Below are positions 26,370 to 34,425 of a DNA stretch of 64,000 nucleotides, one piece after another. The position numbers and the translations under genes were made by a program. Source of the DNA: Streptomyces griseoluteus (GTDB lineage: Bacteria; Actinomycetota; Actinomycetes; Streptomycetales; Streptomycetaceae); NCBI RefSeq assembly GCF_004784465.1, contig NZ_SRRU01000005.1, positions 186,001 through 250,000 of the forward strand, written 5' to 3'. Below the pieces are notes generated by a model. It was not told the DNA's origin. It did not search any database and saw nothing but the letters and a program-made list of their open reading frames with translations. Each line of letters opens with the position of its first letter. Position 1 is the first letter of the stretch.

Positions 26370-27908
26370 CTAGTGCGCGACCACCGGCACCGGGATCTCG
26401 TCCTCGGCACCGTCACCGGAGGCCATCTTGACCGCGCCCGGCTTGCCCGCGTTGACCATGGTGAACGCGATCAGCGAGGCGACCGCCAGGATGCCGACGG
26501 CGAACCAGATGGCCGTGCTGTACCCGTGCACCATGCCCTGCAGCTTGACCAGCTGCTGCTGCGGCACCGCGCTCGCGGACGCGATGTGGTCCTTGATGTA
26601 CGAGGTGGTCGCGGACGCGGCGATGGTGTTCAGCAGGGCGGTGCCGATCGCGCCGCCGACCTGCTGCGAGGTGTTGACCATGGCGGAGGCGACGCCCGCG
26701 TCCCGGGGCTCGACGCCCTGGGTCGCCAGCGACATCGCCGGCATGAACGCCGTACCCATGCCGAGGCCGAGCAGCACCATGGCGGGCAGCAGCAGGGCCG
26801 TGTAGGAGGAGCCGATCTCGAGCTGGGTCAGCAGCAGCATGCCGAGCGCGGCGAGCGCGAAGCCGGGGCCCATCAGCAGCCGGGCCGGGACCCGGATCAT
26901 CAGACGGGCGCCGATCTGGGTGGAGCCGGTGATCATGCCCGCGACCATCGGCAGGAACGCGAAGCCGGTCTTGACCGGGGAGTAGCCCTTCACGACCTGG
27001 AGGTAGTAGGTCAGGAAGAGGAACAGGCCGAACATGCCGATGATGGCGAGACCGAGGGAGAGGTAGATGCCGCCCCGGCTGCGGTCGGCGACCACGCGCA
27101 GCGGCAGCAGCGGCGCCTTGACCCGCTGCTCGACCAGGACGAACGCCAGCAGCAGCACCACGGAGGCCACGAACATCGAGATGGTGACCGCGTCGCTCCA
27201 GCCGTCGGACTCGGCGCGGGTGAAGCCGTACACCAGGGAGACCAGGCCGAGCGTGGAGAGGACCACGCCGGGGATGTCGAGCGGGGAGCGGTTGCGGCCG
27301 CCCTCGGGCTCGCGGATCACGAACCAGGCACCGGCCGCGGCGACGATGGCGAACGGCACGTTGACGAAGAAGGTCCAGCGCCAGTCGAGGTACTCGGTGA
27401 GGAAGCCGCCGAGGATCAGGCCGACGGCACCGCCGCCGCCCGCGATGGCGCCGTAGATGCCGAACGCCTTGGCGCGCTCCTTGGCGTCGGTGAACATCAC
27501 GGCCAGCAGGGAGAGCGCGGCCGGGGCGAGCAGGGCGCCGAAGACACCCTGGAGGGCGCGGGCGCCGAACATCATCACACCGGTGGTGGCGGCGCCGCCG
27601 AGCGCGGAGGCCGCGGCGAAGCCGGCGAGACCGAGCAGGAAGGCGCGCTTACGGCCCCACAGGTCGGCGATGCGGCCGCCGAACAGCAGCAGACCGCCGA
27701 AGGCGAGGGCGTAGGCGGTGACGACCCACTGCCGGTTGCCGTCGGATATGCCGAGGTCCTGCTGGGCGGAGGGCAGCGCGATGTTCACGATGGTGGCGTC
27801 GAGGACGACCATGAGCTGGGCCAGCGCGATGAAGACGAGCGCCTTCCAGCGGTTGGCGTCGCCCGCGGGCGCGGTGGCCAGCGGCGGCTTGGTGACTGCT
27901 TCGGACAT
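26370..27908 (-). CDS. MFS drug transporter, DHA2 family (14 TM)
   Basis: 512 aa from ATG 27908; an in-frame ATG at 27950 is an alternative. Motifs: LVVLDATIVNIALPSAQ in helix 1, GRIADLWGRKRAFL (motif A), and GAIAGGGGAVGLILGGFLTE (motif C). About 14 hydrophobic segments are present. It is likely a proton-driven multidrug exporter. The TetR gene directly upstream on the same strand is the obvious regulator. Confidence 0.9.
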   Translation of the reverse strand: MSEAVTKPPLATAPAGDANRWKALVFIALAQLMVVLDATIVNIALPSAQQDLGISDGNRQWVVTAYALAFGGLLLFGGRIADLWGRKRAFLLGLAGFAAASALGGAATTGVMMFGARALQGVFGALLAPAALSLLAVMFTDAKERAKAFGIYGAIAGGGGAVGLILGGFLTEYLDWRWTFFVNVPFAIVAAAGAWFVIREPEGGRNRSPLDIPGVVLSTLGLVSLVYGFTRAESDGWSDAVTISMFVASVVLLLAFVLVEQRVKAPLLPLRVVADRSRGGIYLSLGLAIIGMFGLFLFLTYYLQVVKGYSPVKTGFAFLPMVAGMITGSTQIGARLMIRVPARLLMGPGFALAALGMLLLTQLEIGSSYTALLLPAMVLLGLGMGTAFMPAMSLATQGVEPRDAGVASAMVNTSQQVGGAIGTALLNTIAASATTSYIKDHIASASAVPQQQLVKLQGMVHGYSTAIWFAVGILAVASLIAFTMVNAGKPGAVKMASGDGAEDEIPVPVVAH

Positions 27909-28097
27909 GGGGGTACCCCGTTCGGGACTTCGGTCGGACGTGGCGGACATGCGGGGCACGGTCGTACGACGTCTCGTACGCGCACAGGGCGTGCGGGGCC
28001 CCACCGGCTCGCCCTCGTCGGCGGCCGGGTGGCATCAGGTGATTCCGGGGCGCGGGCCCGGCGGAGTCGTAGGTTGTGGTCGGTCGGGTCGGTCGGG

Positions 28098-28751
28098 TCA
28101 GGCCTGGCGGAGATCCTCCATGGTCACGGCCGTACCGGGCAGGACGGAGCGGGCCGGGGCCCGCAGCCCGTCGAGGAAGAGTTGCAGGTGGCGGTGGACG
28201 AACCGGTCGGCGTCGAAGCAGGCGGTACCGGCCGGGGGCCGGCTGAGCTGGGCGGCGGCGACCATCAGGTCACCGACACCGACGTCGGTACGGAGCTGTC
28301 CGGCCGCCTTGGCGCGGTCCATGACCTCGGCGATCAGTGCCTCCACCCGTTCCCGCGCCGCCTCCAGGTCGGGGTGGTTGCGGTCGAAGGTGCTGGAGAC
28401 CATCGGGCACAGCGCGCTGATCCGCTCCTCGGCGGCGGCGTGCGCGAAGCGTTCCAGCGCGGCGAAGGCGTCGCCGGTCTCGGCCAGGGCGCACTTGGCG
28501 GCCTCGGCCGTGCGGTCCATGACGGAGCACAGGACCTCCCGGACCAGGGCGTCCCGGTCGGGAAAGTTGCGGTACAGGGTGGCGTTGCCGACGCCCGCGC
28601 GGCGGGCGATCTCGTCCAGCGGCACCTGGGGGCCGTGCTCGACGAACATCTCCCGTGCGGCGGTGATGATCCGCTCCCGGTTGCGGAGCGCGTCGGCACG
28701 GGGCCGGGGCGACGCCCTGCGGGCGGAGGGTGCGGTGCGCACGGCGGACAC
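28098..28751 (-). CDS. TetR/AcrR family regulator of the adjacent MFS pump
   Basis: 217 aa from GTG 28751, chosen because GGGGAG lies six bases upstream; a GTG at 28838 would add 29 residues. The HTH reads RERIITAAREMFVEHGPQVPLDEIARRAGVGNATLYRNFPDRDALV, followed by a C-terminal helical domain with conserved Cys (LCPMVSS). It is encoded 189 bp upstream of the MFS gene on the same strand. Paired inverted repeats upstream look like its operators. Confidence 0.88.
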   Translation of the reverse strand: MSAVRTAPSARRASPRPRADALRNRERIITAAREMFVEHGPQVPLDEIARRAGVGNATLYRNFPDRDALVREVLCSVMDRTAEAAKCALAETGDAFAALERFAHAAAEERISALCPMVSSTFDRNHPDLEAARERVEALIAEVMDRAKAAGQLRTDVGVGDLMVAAAQLSRPPAGTACFDADRFVHRHLQLFLDGLRAPARSVLPGTAVTMEDLRQA

Positions 28752-28807
28752 GGCGGGCTCCCCATCTGTACGGGTCGGGACGAACGGACTCTGAGCGTCC
28801 GGTGATC

Positions 28808-28864
28808 CGGGGAGAAGCTCCCCGTTTCGCGCGGACACAGGTCTAAACGGGGAAGCCCTCCCCG
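28808..28864. promoter_or_regulatory. Two CGGGGA/TCCCCG palindromes upstream of TetR gene
   Basis: Site 1 is CGGGGAG-AAG-CTCCCCG (28808-28824). Site 2 is CGGGG-N7-CCCCG (28848-28864). The flanks AAACGGGGA and TCCCCGTTT of the two sites are exact reverse complements. Site 1 lies about 57 bp upstream of the chosen start; the alternative GTG start at 28838 would sit between the two sites. Probable TetR auto-operator by position. Confidence 0.5.
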
Positions 28865-29088
28865 GTTATTTCCCTGCCAGAGGGTGACCTGGGTCACATC
28901 TTCATCCGGACGTCGCCGATCCCCGTTCGCCCGGTCGATCCACCCCCGACCGCAGGTGATTCACCCGTATTCCTGCCGAAATCCCACGATCGGTCTCTCC
29001 CAGCGCGCGACCCCGTCCGCGGCGACCCAGGGTGAGCCCAAGGGCGCAGCCGGATCACGGGGGCTGCCGTGGATCGGGAGGTCCGTGC

Positions 29089-30435
29089 ATGCAGCCGCAG
29101 TCGCCCCGCCGCCCCATACGCCCGCGCCGGATACGCCTGCGCCGCGCTGCCGCTCTCGCCTCGGTGACCGTGCTGACCTTCGCGGTCAGCACCTCTGCGG
29201 GGTCCGGGCTGCTCGCGGCGCGCACCACCGCCGGGCCGGACGGCCTGATACGCACCGCCGCCCTGGCCCCCTGCATGATCCAGGCAGCGTCCGAGGTCCA
29301 GATGACCGAGGGCTTCCCCACCTCCACCGGCTACTCCCGCTCCACCGGTACCGTCCACGCCCTGACCCTGATGGTCGACTTCCCGGACACCCCCGGCGAG
29401 GGCAAGGCGATGGACCGCTTCCACGAGTTCTTCCCCAAGACCCAGGAATGGTTCGCCAAGGCGTCGTACGGCCGGCTCGACTACCGCGCCGAGACCCCGA
29501 TCACCTCCTGGCTGCGGATGCCGAAGCCGTTCAAGGACTACGGCATAGAGCGCGGCGCCCCCTTCGACCCCGGCTACCGGCAGCTGGTGCGGGACATCGT
29601 CTCCGCCGCCGACCCGGAGGTGGACTTCCGCTCGTACGACCTGCTGAACGTGCTGGTCACCCCGAACGCCGGCCCCTCCGCCCTGGACACGGTCCTCTCC
29701 GTCACCTTCGCCGGCAACGGCGAGGCGCCGGTGGCCGACGGCACCCCGGTCGCCAACGCCTCCTTCGTCTACTCCCGCCAGGACGACGGCTCGGGCGCGT
29801 ACGCGGACACGGGGTACCGGGTGCTGCCGCACGAGAACGGCCACACCTTCGGGCTGCCGGACCTGTACACGCAGGAGGGGGGCAGCGCGGTCGGGCACTG
29901 GGACATCATGAGCGAGGACTGGGGGGCCAACAACGACCTGCTCGGCTGGCACAAGTGGAAGCTGGGCTGGCTCCCGGCGTCCCAGGTGAGCTGCGCGACG
30001 GCCGCGGGGAGCGCGGACTACACCCTCTCCCCGCTCTCGGAGAAGTCCGGGGTGAAGCTGGTCATGGTCCCGCTGGACAACAGCACCGCGTACGCGGTGG
30101 AACTCCGCACCAAGGGCGGCAACGACGAGGCCGTCTGCAAGCCCGGCATTCTCGTCTACAAGGTCGACGCCTCCGTCGACACGGGCCGCGGCCCCATCAC
30201 CGTCCACGACGCCCACCTCGACACCGGCGGCTGCACCCACAGCCCCAATGTCCACGCCGAACTCTCCGACGCCCCCTTCGCCCCCGGAGAGACCTTCAAG
30301 GACCCGGCGTCGGGCATCACCGTCCACGTGGTCGGCGCGGACCTGGACGGGAAGTACCGGGTACGGGTGACACGCACGCACGCGGCGAAGGGCACGACGG
30401 CTGCGGCGGGGCCGGTGCGACCGGGTCGGCGGTAG
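29089..30435 (+). CDS. Secreted M6-family metalloprotease
   Basis: 448 aa from ATG 29089 after GGGAGG. A basic twin-Arg-rich N-terminus (RRPIRPRRIRLRRAAA) and hydrophobic core (about 20-37) form an export signal. The zinc motif is HENGHTFGLPD (His248, Glu249, His252, Asp258), i.e. HExxHxxGxxD of peptidase M6 (immune inhibitor A-like). The upstream TVHALTLMVDFPD and downstream HWDIMSEDWG with GWHKWKLGW are also M6 landmarks. It probably degrades extracellular proteins. The lactococcin-like gene follows 220 bp later on the same strand. Confidence 0.9.
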   Translation: MQPQSPRRPIRPRRIRLRRAAALASVTVLTFAVSTSAGSGLLAARTTAGPDGLIRTAALAPCMIQAASEVQMTEGFPTSTGYSRSTGTVHALTLMVDFPDTPGEGKAMDRFHEFFPKTQEWFAKASYGRLDYRAETPITSWLRMPKPFKDYGIERGAPFDPGYRQLVRDIVSAADPEVDFRSYDLLNVLVTPNAGPSALDTVLSVTFAGNGEAPVADGTPVANASFVYSRQDDGSGAYADTGYRVLPHENGHTFGLPDLYTQEGGSAVGHWDIMSEDWGANNDLLGWHKWKLGWLPASQVSCATAAGSADYTLSPLSEKSGVKLVMVPLDNSTAYAVELRTKGGNDEAVCKPGILVYKVDASVDTGRGPITVHDAHLDTGGCTHSPNVHAELSDAPFAPGETFKDPASGITVHVVGADLDGKYRVRVTRTHAAKGTTAAAGPVRPGRR

Positions 30436-30655
30436 AGCCGCTTCAGGTGGAAGAACAAGCCATCCGTCCCAGCGCTTACTGAAGGCGGAGCTTCGACCAG
30501 GCAGCAGAATCCGGGTGAAAAATGGGCAGTACGCACGCACTCGGGGCCATGATCCAGCCATGTAGTCCCTTTACGGCACTCAATGCGATTGACCGCCACC
30601 AGTGCTTCATGGAGGATCTTTCCGAAACCCTCACCAGAGGAGAAACGGGGAGTTC

Positions 30656-31153
30656 ATGAAGAAGTTTGGAAAGTCCATCGTTTTCGGTTTCGTGAGTGCC
30701 GCGCTCGCCGTTTGCAGTTTTTCCACCCCGGCGGTCGCATCCGGCTCCCAGGGTGACACCGCTGCCGGCAAGGCCGGCACGGAAGCCACCGCCGGCCTCA
30801 CGGTCGGGCAGCCCGTCATCCACAAGCGCGGTGACGGCGTGAACCCGCCCGCGGAGCTGGGCAACCCCTCCGAATGGGGTGTGGTCAAGATCGAGCTCAC
30901 GAATTCGGCCGTTCAGCCGTTGGCGAATACCTGCAAGACCGTCACGCACGGCAAGTGGTGCTATGGATACGAGCTGAATTCGGACGGGAAGAAGTGCTAT
31001 TCGAACTACATCGCGAACGTGAAGCACAAGAGCACGGTTCGAGCCGATAACATCGACTACGGAAGCGGCTGGGTGGCGAAGGGGGACACTTCGTACGCTC
31101 ACGTAACTGTGGCTCCCGTCACCACTTGCTATTCCTATTACGACAATGCATGA
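30656..31153 (+). CDS. Lactococcin 972-like secreted peptide
   Basis: 165 aa from ATG 30656 with GAGGAG about 20 nt and GGGGAG 3 nt upstream. A signal peptide (MKKFGKSIVFGFVSAALAVCSFSTPAVAS) is clear. The mature C-terminal 70 residues have the lactococcin 972 pattern: KWCYGYE, KKCYSNYIANVKHKSTV, SGWVAKGDTSYAHV and CYSYYDN. Unlike typical loci there is no immunity membrane protein or ABC transporter beside it. The gene is less GC-rich, with T/A third positions more frequent than its neighbours, suggesting acquisition. Antibacterial activity is a family inference. Confidence 0.7.
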   Translation: MKKFGKSIVFGFVSAALAVCSFSTPAVASGSQGDTAAGKAGTEATAGLTVGQPVIHKRGDGVNPPAELGNPSEWGVVKIELTNSAVQPLANTCKTVTHGKWCYGYELNSDGKKCYSNYIANVKHKSTVRADNIDYGSGWVAKGDTSYAHVTVAPVTTCYSYYDNA

Positions 31154-31160
31154 CCGCGAC

Positions 31161-31175
31161 CCCCGCGTTGCGGGG
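31161..31175 (+). terminator. Hairpin after the lactococcin-like gene
   Basis: CCCCGC-GTT-GCGGGG starting 8 nt after the stop, followed by a T-rich stretch (AAGTTCTTCT). Confidence 0.6.
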
Positions 31176-31433
31176 TGAAGTTCTTCTCCACAGCCGGGCG
31201 GCAAGTCGTCGGTGAGTGCCGCGAGGAAGATCGCGATATTCCTGACGACCGCCGCAATTCAATGCGCGAGCACGCTGCCCCGAGACCACCTGCCGAACCG
31301 CCGGGCAGACCTGCCACCAGAGGCGGGCCGCCGCCGAACCGTGACCCGCTACACTTGCCGCCATGGCGGCTCGGGCCCTCGCGCCCGTCCGCCACGGAGC
31401 TGTCGGAAACCAACCGTTTTCCGGCGGTTGTCC

Positions 31434-31506
31434 GCCTTCGTAGCTCAGGGGATAGAGCACCGCTCTCCTAAAGCGGGTGTCGCAGGTTCGAATCCTGCCG
31501 GGGGCA
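31434..31506 (+). tRNA. tRNA-Arg (anticodon CCT)
   Basis: A cloverleaf can be drawn. The acceptor GCCTTCG pairs with CGGGGGC (31499-31505), with A31506 as discriminator. The D arm is GCTC...GAGC. The anticodon stem is CCGCT/AGCGG with loop CTCCTAA, giving anticodon CCT (reads AGG). The T arm is GCAGG TTCGAAT CCTGC. CCA is not encoded. Its 3' half is repeated at 45,663, making it the integration target of the mobile element. Confidence 0.95.
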
Positions 31507-31518
31507 CAGGGAAACACC
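31465..31518 (+). repeat. attL: tRNA 3'-half copy
   Basis: 54 bp from the anticodon loop through the tRNA 3' end to ACAGGGAAACACC. It is identical to 45663-45716 except A31470 versus G45668; the last 48 bp are exact. It includes the intact T arm and acceptor strand, so the tRNA stays functional after integration. Confidence 0.9.
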
Positions 31519-31523
31519 AGGTC

Positions 31524-31558
31524 AGGAGCCCTTCCGTCCAGCGGACGGGAGGGCTCCT
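31524..31558 (+). terminator. tRNA terminator copy carried by the element
   Basis: A 16-bp stem with one mismatch (31524-31539 with 31543-31558; loop AGC). It lies 18 nt after the tRNA end. An analogous hairpin occurs at the same distance after attR. Confidence 0.75.
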
Positions 31559-31619
31559 GCGCTTGCAGCACACATATGGCACACATGCCGTGCGCGCGGA
31601 TGGTGGGGAGCTGTGCAGG

Positions 31620-31964
31620 ATGCCCGACAAGGACGAGCTGGCCCGGCGCCGGTACGAGAAGCTGATCGACCGGCTGGAATCGATGATGCGGGCGTCTCTC
31701 AAGCCGCAGCTCCAGGGCTACCACGGTCAGCTGGACCTGAGCGGCGACGATCTTGCGGAGCTGAGCGACCTCAAGGACGTCCGGCATGCAGCTCGGGAAG
31801 CGGGACGTCGTCTCGGCTGGAAAACCACCACCCGTCTCGTCGGTGACCGGCTCTTCGTGCTGGATGAGCGGGAGGTACCCGAGGAGATCGAGCGGGTGGC
31901 CGGCGACGAGACCGCTGCTGCGATCGACCGAGCCCGGCAGGAGAGCCAGCGACCGCGCGAATGA
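31620..31964 (+). CDS. Hypothetical protein at the element's left end
   Basis: 114 aa from ATG 31620 with GGTGGGGAG about ten bases upstream. It is highly charged, mostly helical (DELARRRYEKLIDRLESMM...), without cysteines or membrane segments. I do not recognise the family. Position between attL and int, convergent with int across a strong hairpin, makes it an element-encoded accessory gene. Codon pattern supports coding. Confidence 0.55.
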   Translation: MPDKDELARRRYEKLIDRLESMMRASLKPQLQGYHGQLDLSGDDLAELSDLKDVRHAAREAGRRLGWKTTTRLVGDRLFVLDEREVPEEIERVAGDETAAAIDRARQESQRPRE

Positions 31965-31984
31965 CCTGAGCCGAGGGTGACGCT

Positions 31985-32023
31985 AGGGGCCGCCCCACCC
32001 CGCTGAGCGGTGGGGCGGCCCCT
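31985..32023. terminator. Bidirectional terminator between orf114 and int
   Basis: A stem of about 15 bp (GGGGCCGCCCCACC with its complement at 32009-32022), extended inside by GC pairs around a TGA loop. It separates the convergent small gene and the integrase gene. Confidence 0.8.
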
Positions 32024-32058
32024 TGTGTTGCGGCTCCCCGGCACGGATCAGACCCACA

Positions 32059-33297
32059 TCACCCGGCATCGTCCTCCAGGGCGGCCACCTCCTCGGCGGC
32101 CTTGCGGGCTTTCTTCTCCGCCTTCTCCAGCTTGGCCTTCGCCTTGGCCAGTTGCTTGGAACGGCGCTTGTGCATCTTCTTCGAGACCTCGTCCAGGCGG
32201 TCGGGGAAGAGATGGCCATACGTGTCCAACGTCAGGGTCGCGGACTTATGGCCCAGCATCGTCTGTACGACGTTGACGTCCGCGCCGCTTGCGATGGCCA
32301 GCGAAGCCGCCGTGTGCCGCAGCTTGTGCGGGGTGACATTAAGGTGCCCCAGCCCGGCCTTCACGACCGCCGGCGCGAAGAACCGCTGACGGAAGTTACG
32401 GGCCCGCAGCGGTCCGCTCTGCGGGGCGGTGAAGAGCAACTCCTCGTCTCCCCGCCCCTGGACGTGGGGCTTCAGCTCCTCGGCCAGGAACCGCGGGATC
32501 GGTACGGACCGGCGCTCGTGGTTCTTGGGGGTGTCGAGGTAGAGCTTGCCGTTGTCCTCGGCGTATGCCTCGACGATGTGGGCCCGGCAGGCGTCGAGGT
32601 CGACGCGGCCCACCTTCAGGGCGGACGCCTCGCCCCAGCGCAGGCCGGTGTAGGCCAACAGCATGATGAACACTCGGTAGGCACCTGACGCGTTGGCCAG
32701 CGCGTCGACCTGCATGTCATCGAGGTAAACGTGGTCGGCCGGCGCCGCCTTCGGCAAGGGCACGCCGACAGCCGGGTTGACCGCCAGACGACGAGCCTTG
32801 ACCGCGTAGCCGAGAACGCGGCTGAGGACGACGTACGCCTTGCGGACCGAGCGGGGGCTGAGCTTCCTGCCGCCGGTCGCCTCGCCGGACAGCAGGTCCG
32901 CGAGCCACTCGGCGATGTCCTCGAAGTGAATGCGGTCCAGCGGAGTGGTGCCCCACTTGGGGATCACATGGACGTCGAGGACGCCTCGGTATCGAGCCCG
33001 GGTGGAGCGCTTGAGGTGGATCTGCACGGCCAGCCAGGACTCCACCACCTCGGCGAGTTTCACGCGCGCGGCGGCAGGATCACGGTAGGAGCCGTCGTTG
33101 AGTCGGGACTCCGTCCTCGTCCGCTCGATCTCGGCGTCGACCTTGCGGGCGAAGGTCTTCATCTTCGGCTTGCCGTCGGGGCCGTACCAGCGCACGCGGT
33201 AGCGCCCCGGTGGCGTACGACCCGCCCGCTTGGCCTTCGCCACGGCCCCTGCATACGCCACGTGCCCTATGCGGTCCTCAATCCAGACTCGTGCCAA
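32059..33297 (-). CDS. int: Site-specific tyrosine integrase
   Basis: 412 aa, start TTG 33297 directly after the upstream stop, with GGAGGGGG eight bases before it. The N-terminal arm- and core-binding domains precede the catalytic domain: Arg220 (YTGLRWGE), His324-x-x-Arg327 (HKLRHT), His350 (LGHKS) and nucleophile Tyr360 (DTYGHL) are all in place. The C-terminus ends in a long Lys/Ala/Glu helix (KKMHKRRSKQLAKAKAKLEKAEKKARK). It catalyses attP x attB recombination at the tRNA-Arg gene. It is transcribed with the XRE gene toward attL. Confidence 0.95.
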   Translation of the reverse strand: MARVWIEDRIGHVAYAGAVAKAKRAGRTPPGRYRVRWYGPDGKPKMKTFARKVDAEIERTRTESRLNDGSYRDPAAARVKLAEVVESWLAVQIHLKRSTRARYRGVLDVHVIPKWGTTPLDRIHFEDIAEWLADLLSGEATGGRKLSPRSVRKAYVVLSRVLGYAVKARRLAVNPAVGVPLPKAAPADHVYLDDMQVDALANASGAYRVFIMLLAYTGLRWGEASALKVGRVDLDACRAHIVEAYAEDNGKLYLDTPKNHERRSVPIPRFLAEELKPHVQGRGDEELLFTAPQSGPLRARNFRQRFFAPAVVKAGLGHLNVTPHKLRHTAASLAIASGADVNVVQTMLGHKSATLTLDTYGHLFPDRLDEVSKKMHKRRSKQLAKAKAKLEKAEKKARKAAEEVAALEDDAG

Positions 33298-33579
33298 CTA
33301 GCACCCCCTCCGGTCGTCGCTGGACGCCGAGGGGAGCGGCAGGAGCAGGGTCGTGGGAGGGGTACCGAGCGCGGTGGCTATGGCGACGAGGTCGTCGATG
33401 TCGCACCGGCGACGGCCGCGTTCGGTGCGGCTGAGCGCAGTATTGGTCATCGGGCGGCCCAGTGCGCTGCAACGGGCTGCGAGTTGGTGCTGAGTCAGCC
33501 CGCGTACGAGGCGTAGGCGCTCGATGGCGCGGGGGGTGTGAAGGCCGGCGGGGCCTATTTCTACAGGTCGGGTTGCCAT
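33298..33579 (-). CDS. XRE-family regulator next to the integrase
   Basis: 93 aa from ATG 33579. It has a Cro/C1-type HTH: AIERLRLVRGLTQHQLAARCSALGRPMTNTALSRTERGRRRCDIDDLVAIATALG. Its TAG stop is immediately followed by the int TTG, so the two are one translational unit. A palindrome sits four bases upstream of its start, suggesting autoregulation. It probably controls integration and excision. Confidence 0.8.
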   Translation of the reverse strand: MATRPVEIGPAGLHTPRAIERLRLVRGLTQHQLAARCSALGRPMTNTALSRTERGRRRCDIDDLVAIATALGTPPTTLLLPLPSASSDDRRGC

Positions 33580-34046
33580 GACAGTTAGCTGTAACTTGCG
33601 GCCGGGCGTTATGGCAAGAGTTGGTTCTTAAACTCTACAAAAGTCATCCCGGGACCGAGTGGCGTTCCTCTCATCGAATTCCGGCACATCATGAGCCGTT
33701 TCGTCGAGGACGCCGTGCTACCTTCCCATCGCGTCGCAAAGATGGGTGATTTAAGCAGGTATCAGCCGAACTATCCAGCGAGCCCTGCGAGTGGCATCTG
33801 GCCGCTCCGAGCTATCTCTGAGCTGCGGGGGTATCGGATTCCGGCACCTCTACCGACCGCTTCGCCGCAAAACATTTCATGTTCTGCGGGAGCGATTTCG
33901 GCAACCGGGGATACAGCCTTACTGTTCTCGTCTCACCGGCCACACCGAGAGAAGCAGTACAGAGTTTCAGAACCAACTCTGGACTTTTCTCCGGATGGTG
34001 TGGCTGTGTTGTCCAGGCACGTTGTCCAAGACCGAAAAGGAGCCCT
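33580..34046. other. Divergent regulatory region between XRE-int and xis
   Basis: 467 bp with markedly lower GC than the rest of the window and no convincing gene. It contains the palindrome at 33583-33596, a GAGTT...AACTC inverted repeat near 33616-33633 and AT-rich patches suited to promoters for both directions. Short reading frames crossing it lack a ribosome binding site and normal codon use. Confidence 0.5.
33583..33596. promoter_or_regulatory. Palindromic operator at the XRE gene start
   Basis: AGTTAGCTGTAACT: arms AGTTA/TAACT around GCTG. An overlapping ACAG-TTAG-CTGT palindrome starts at 33581. It lies immediately upstream of the XRE start codon, where bound protein would block transcription of XRE-int. 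Confidence 0.5.
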
Positions 34047-34289
34047 GTGCCGAACCCTTCTCCCCGCAACACCAACGCCCTTGCCACCGCTGCGGCTGCC
34101 CAGCGCGGCCCGCTTGCCACCCCGGCGGAAGTCGCCGCATACCTCGGGGTGCCGGTGAAGACCCTCTACCAGTGGAAGTACCGGGGCGTCGGCCCCCACG
34201 TGCACAAGGTCGGCCGCCATCTGCGCTACCGCTGGCACGAAGTGGATGCCTGGGTCAACGCCCACTCCACGTACGACCTCACAGCCTGA
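34047..34289 (+). CDS. Excisionase-like helix-turn-helix protein
   Basis: 80 aa from GTG 34047 with AAAGGAG five bases upstream. The MerR-type excisionase HTH reads LATPAEVAAYLGVPVKTLYQWKYRGVGPHVHKVGRHLRYRWHEVDAWV, as in Xis and AlpA-like proteins of actinomycete elements. It would act as recombination directionality factor or as an activator of the replication and mobilisation genes downstream on its strand. Confidence 0.8.
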   Translation: MPNPSPRNTNALATAAAAQRGPLATPAEVAAYLGVPVKTLYQWKYRGVGPHVHKVGRHLRYRWHEVDAWVNAHSTYDLTA

Positions 34290-34425
34290 AGCCGCCCTTC
34301 CAGGACAGCGAAACGGCCCTCGGCGTGCCACCGCCGAGAGCCGCAGAGTCCCTGCCCCGTCGCCCTTGAACGATCGAATCGGTGGGCCGGGCCTTGCCCG
34401 CCCGGCCCACCAGGAAGGAACGCCT

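Noticed and set aside
33691..34158. Possible gene in the low-GC spacer before the excisionase-like gene
   Set aside because: It has no ribosome binding site, poor codon pattern and overlaps the well-supported excisionase gene in another frame.
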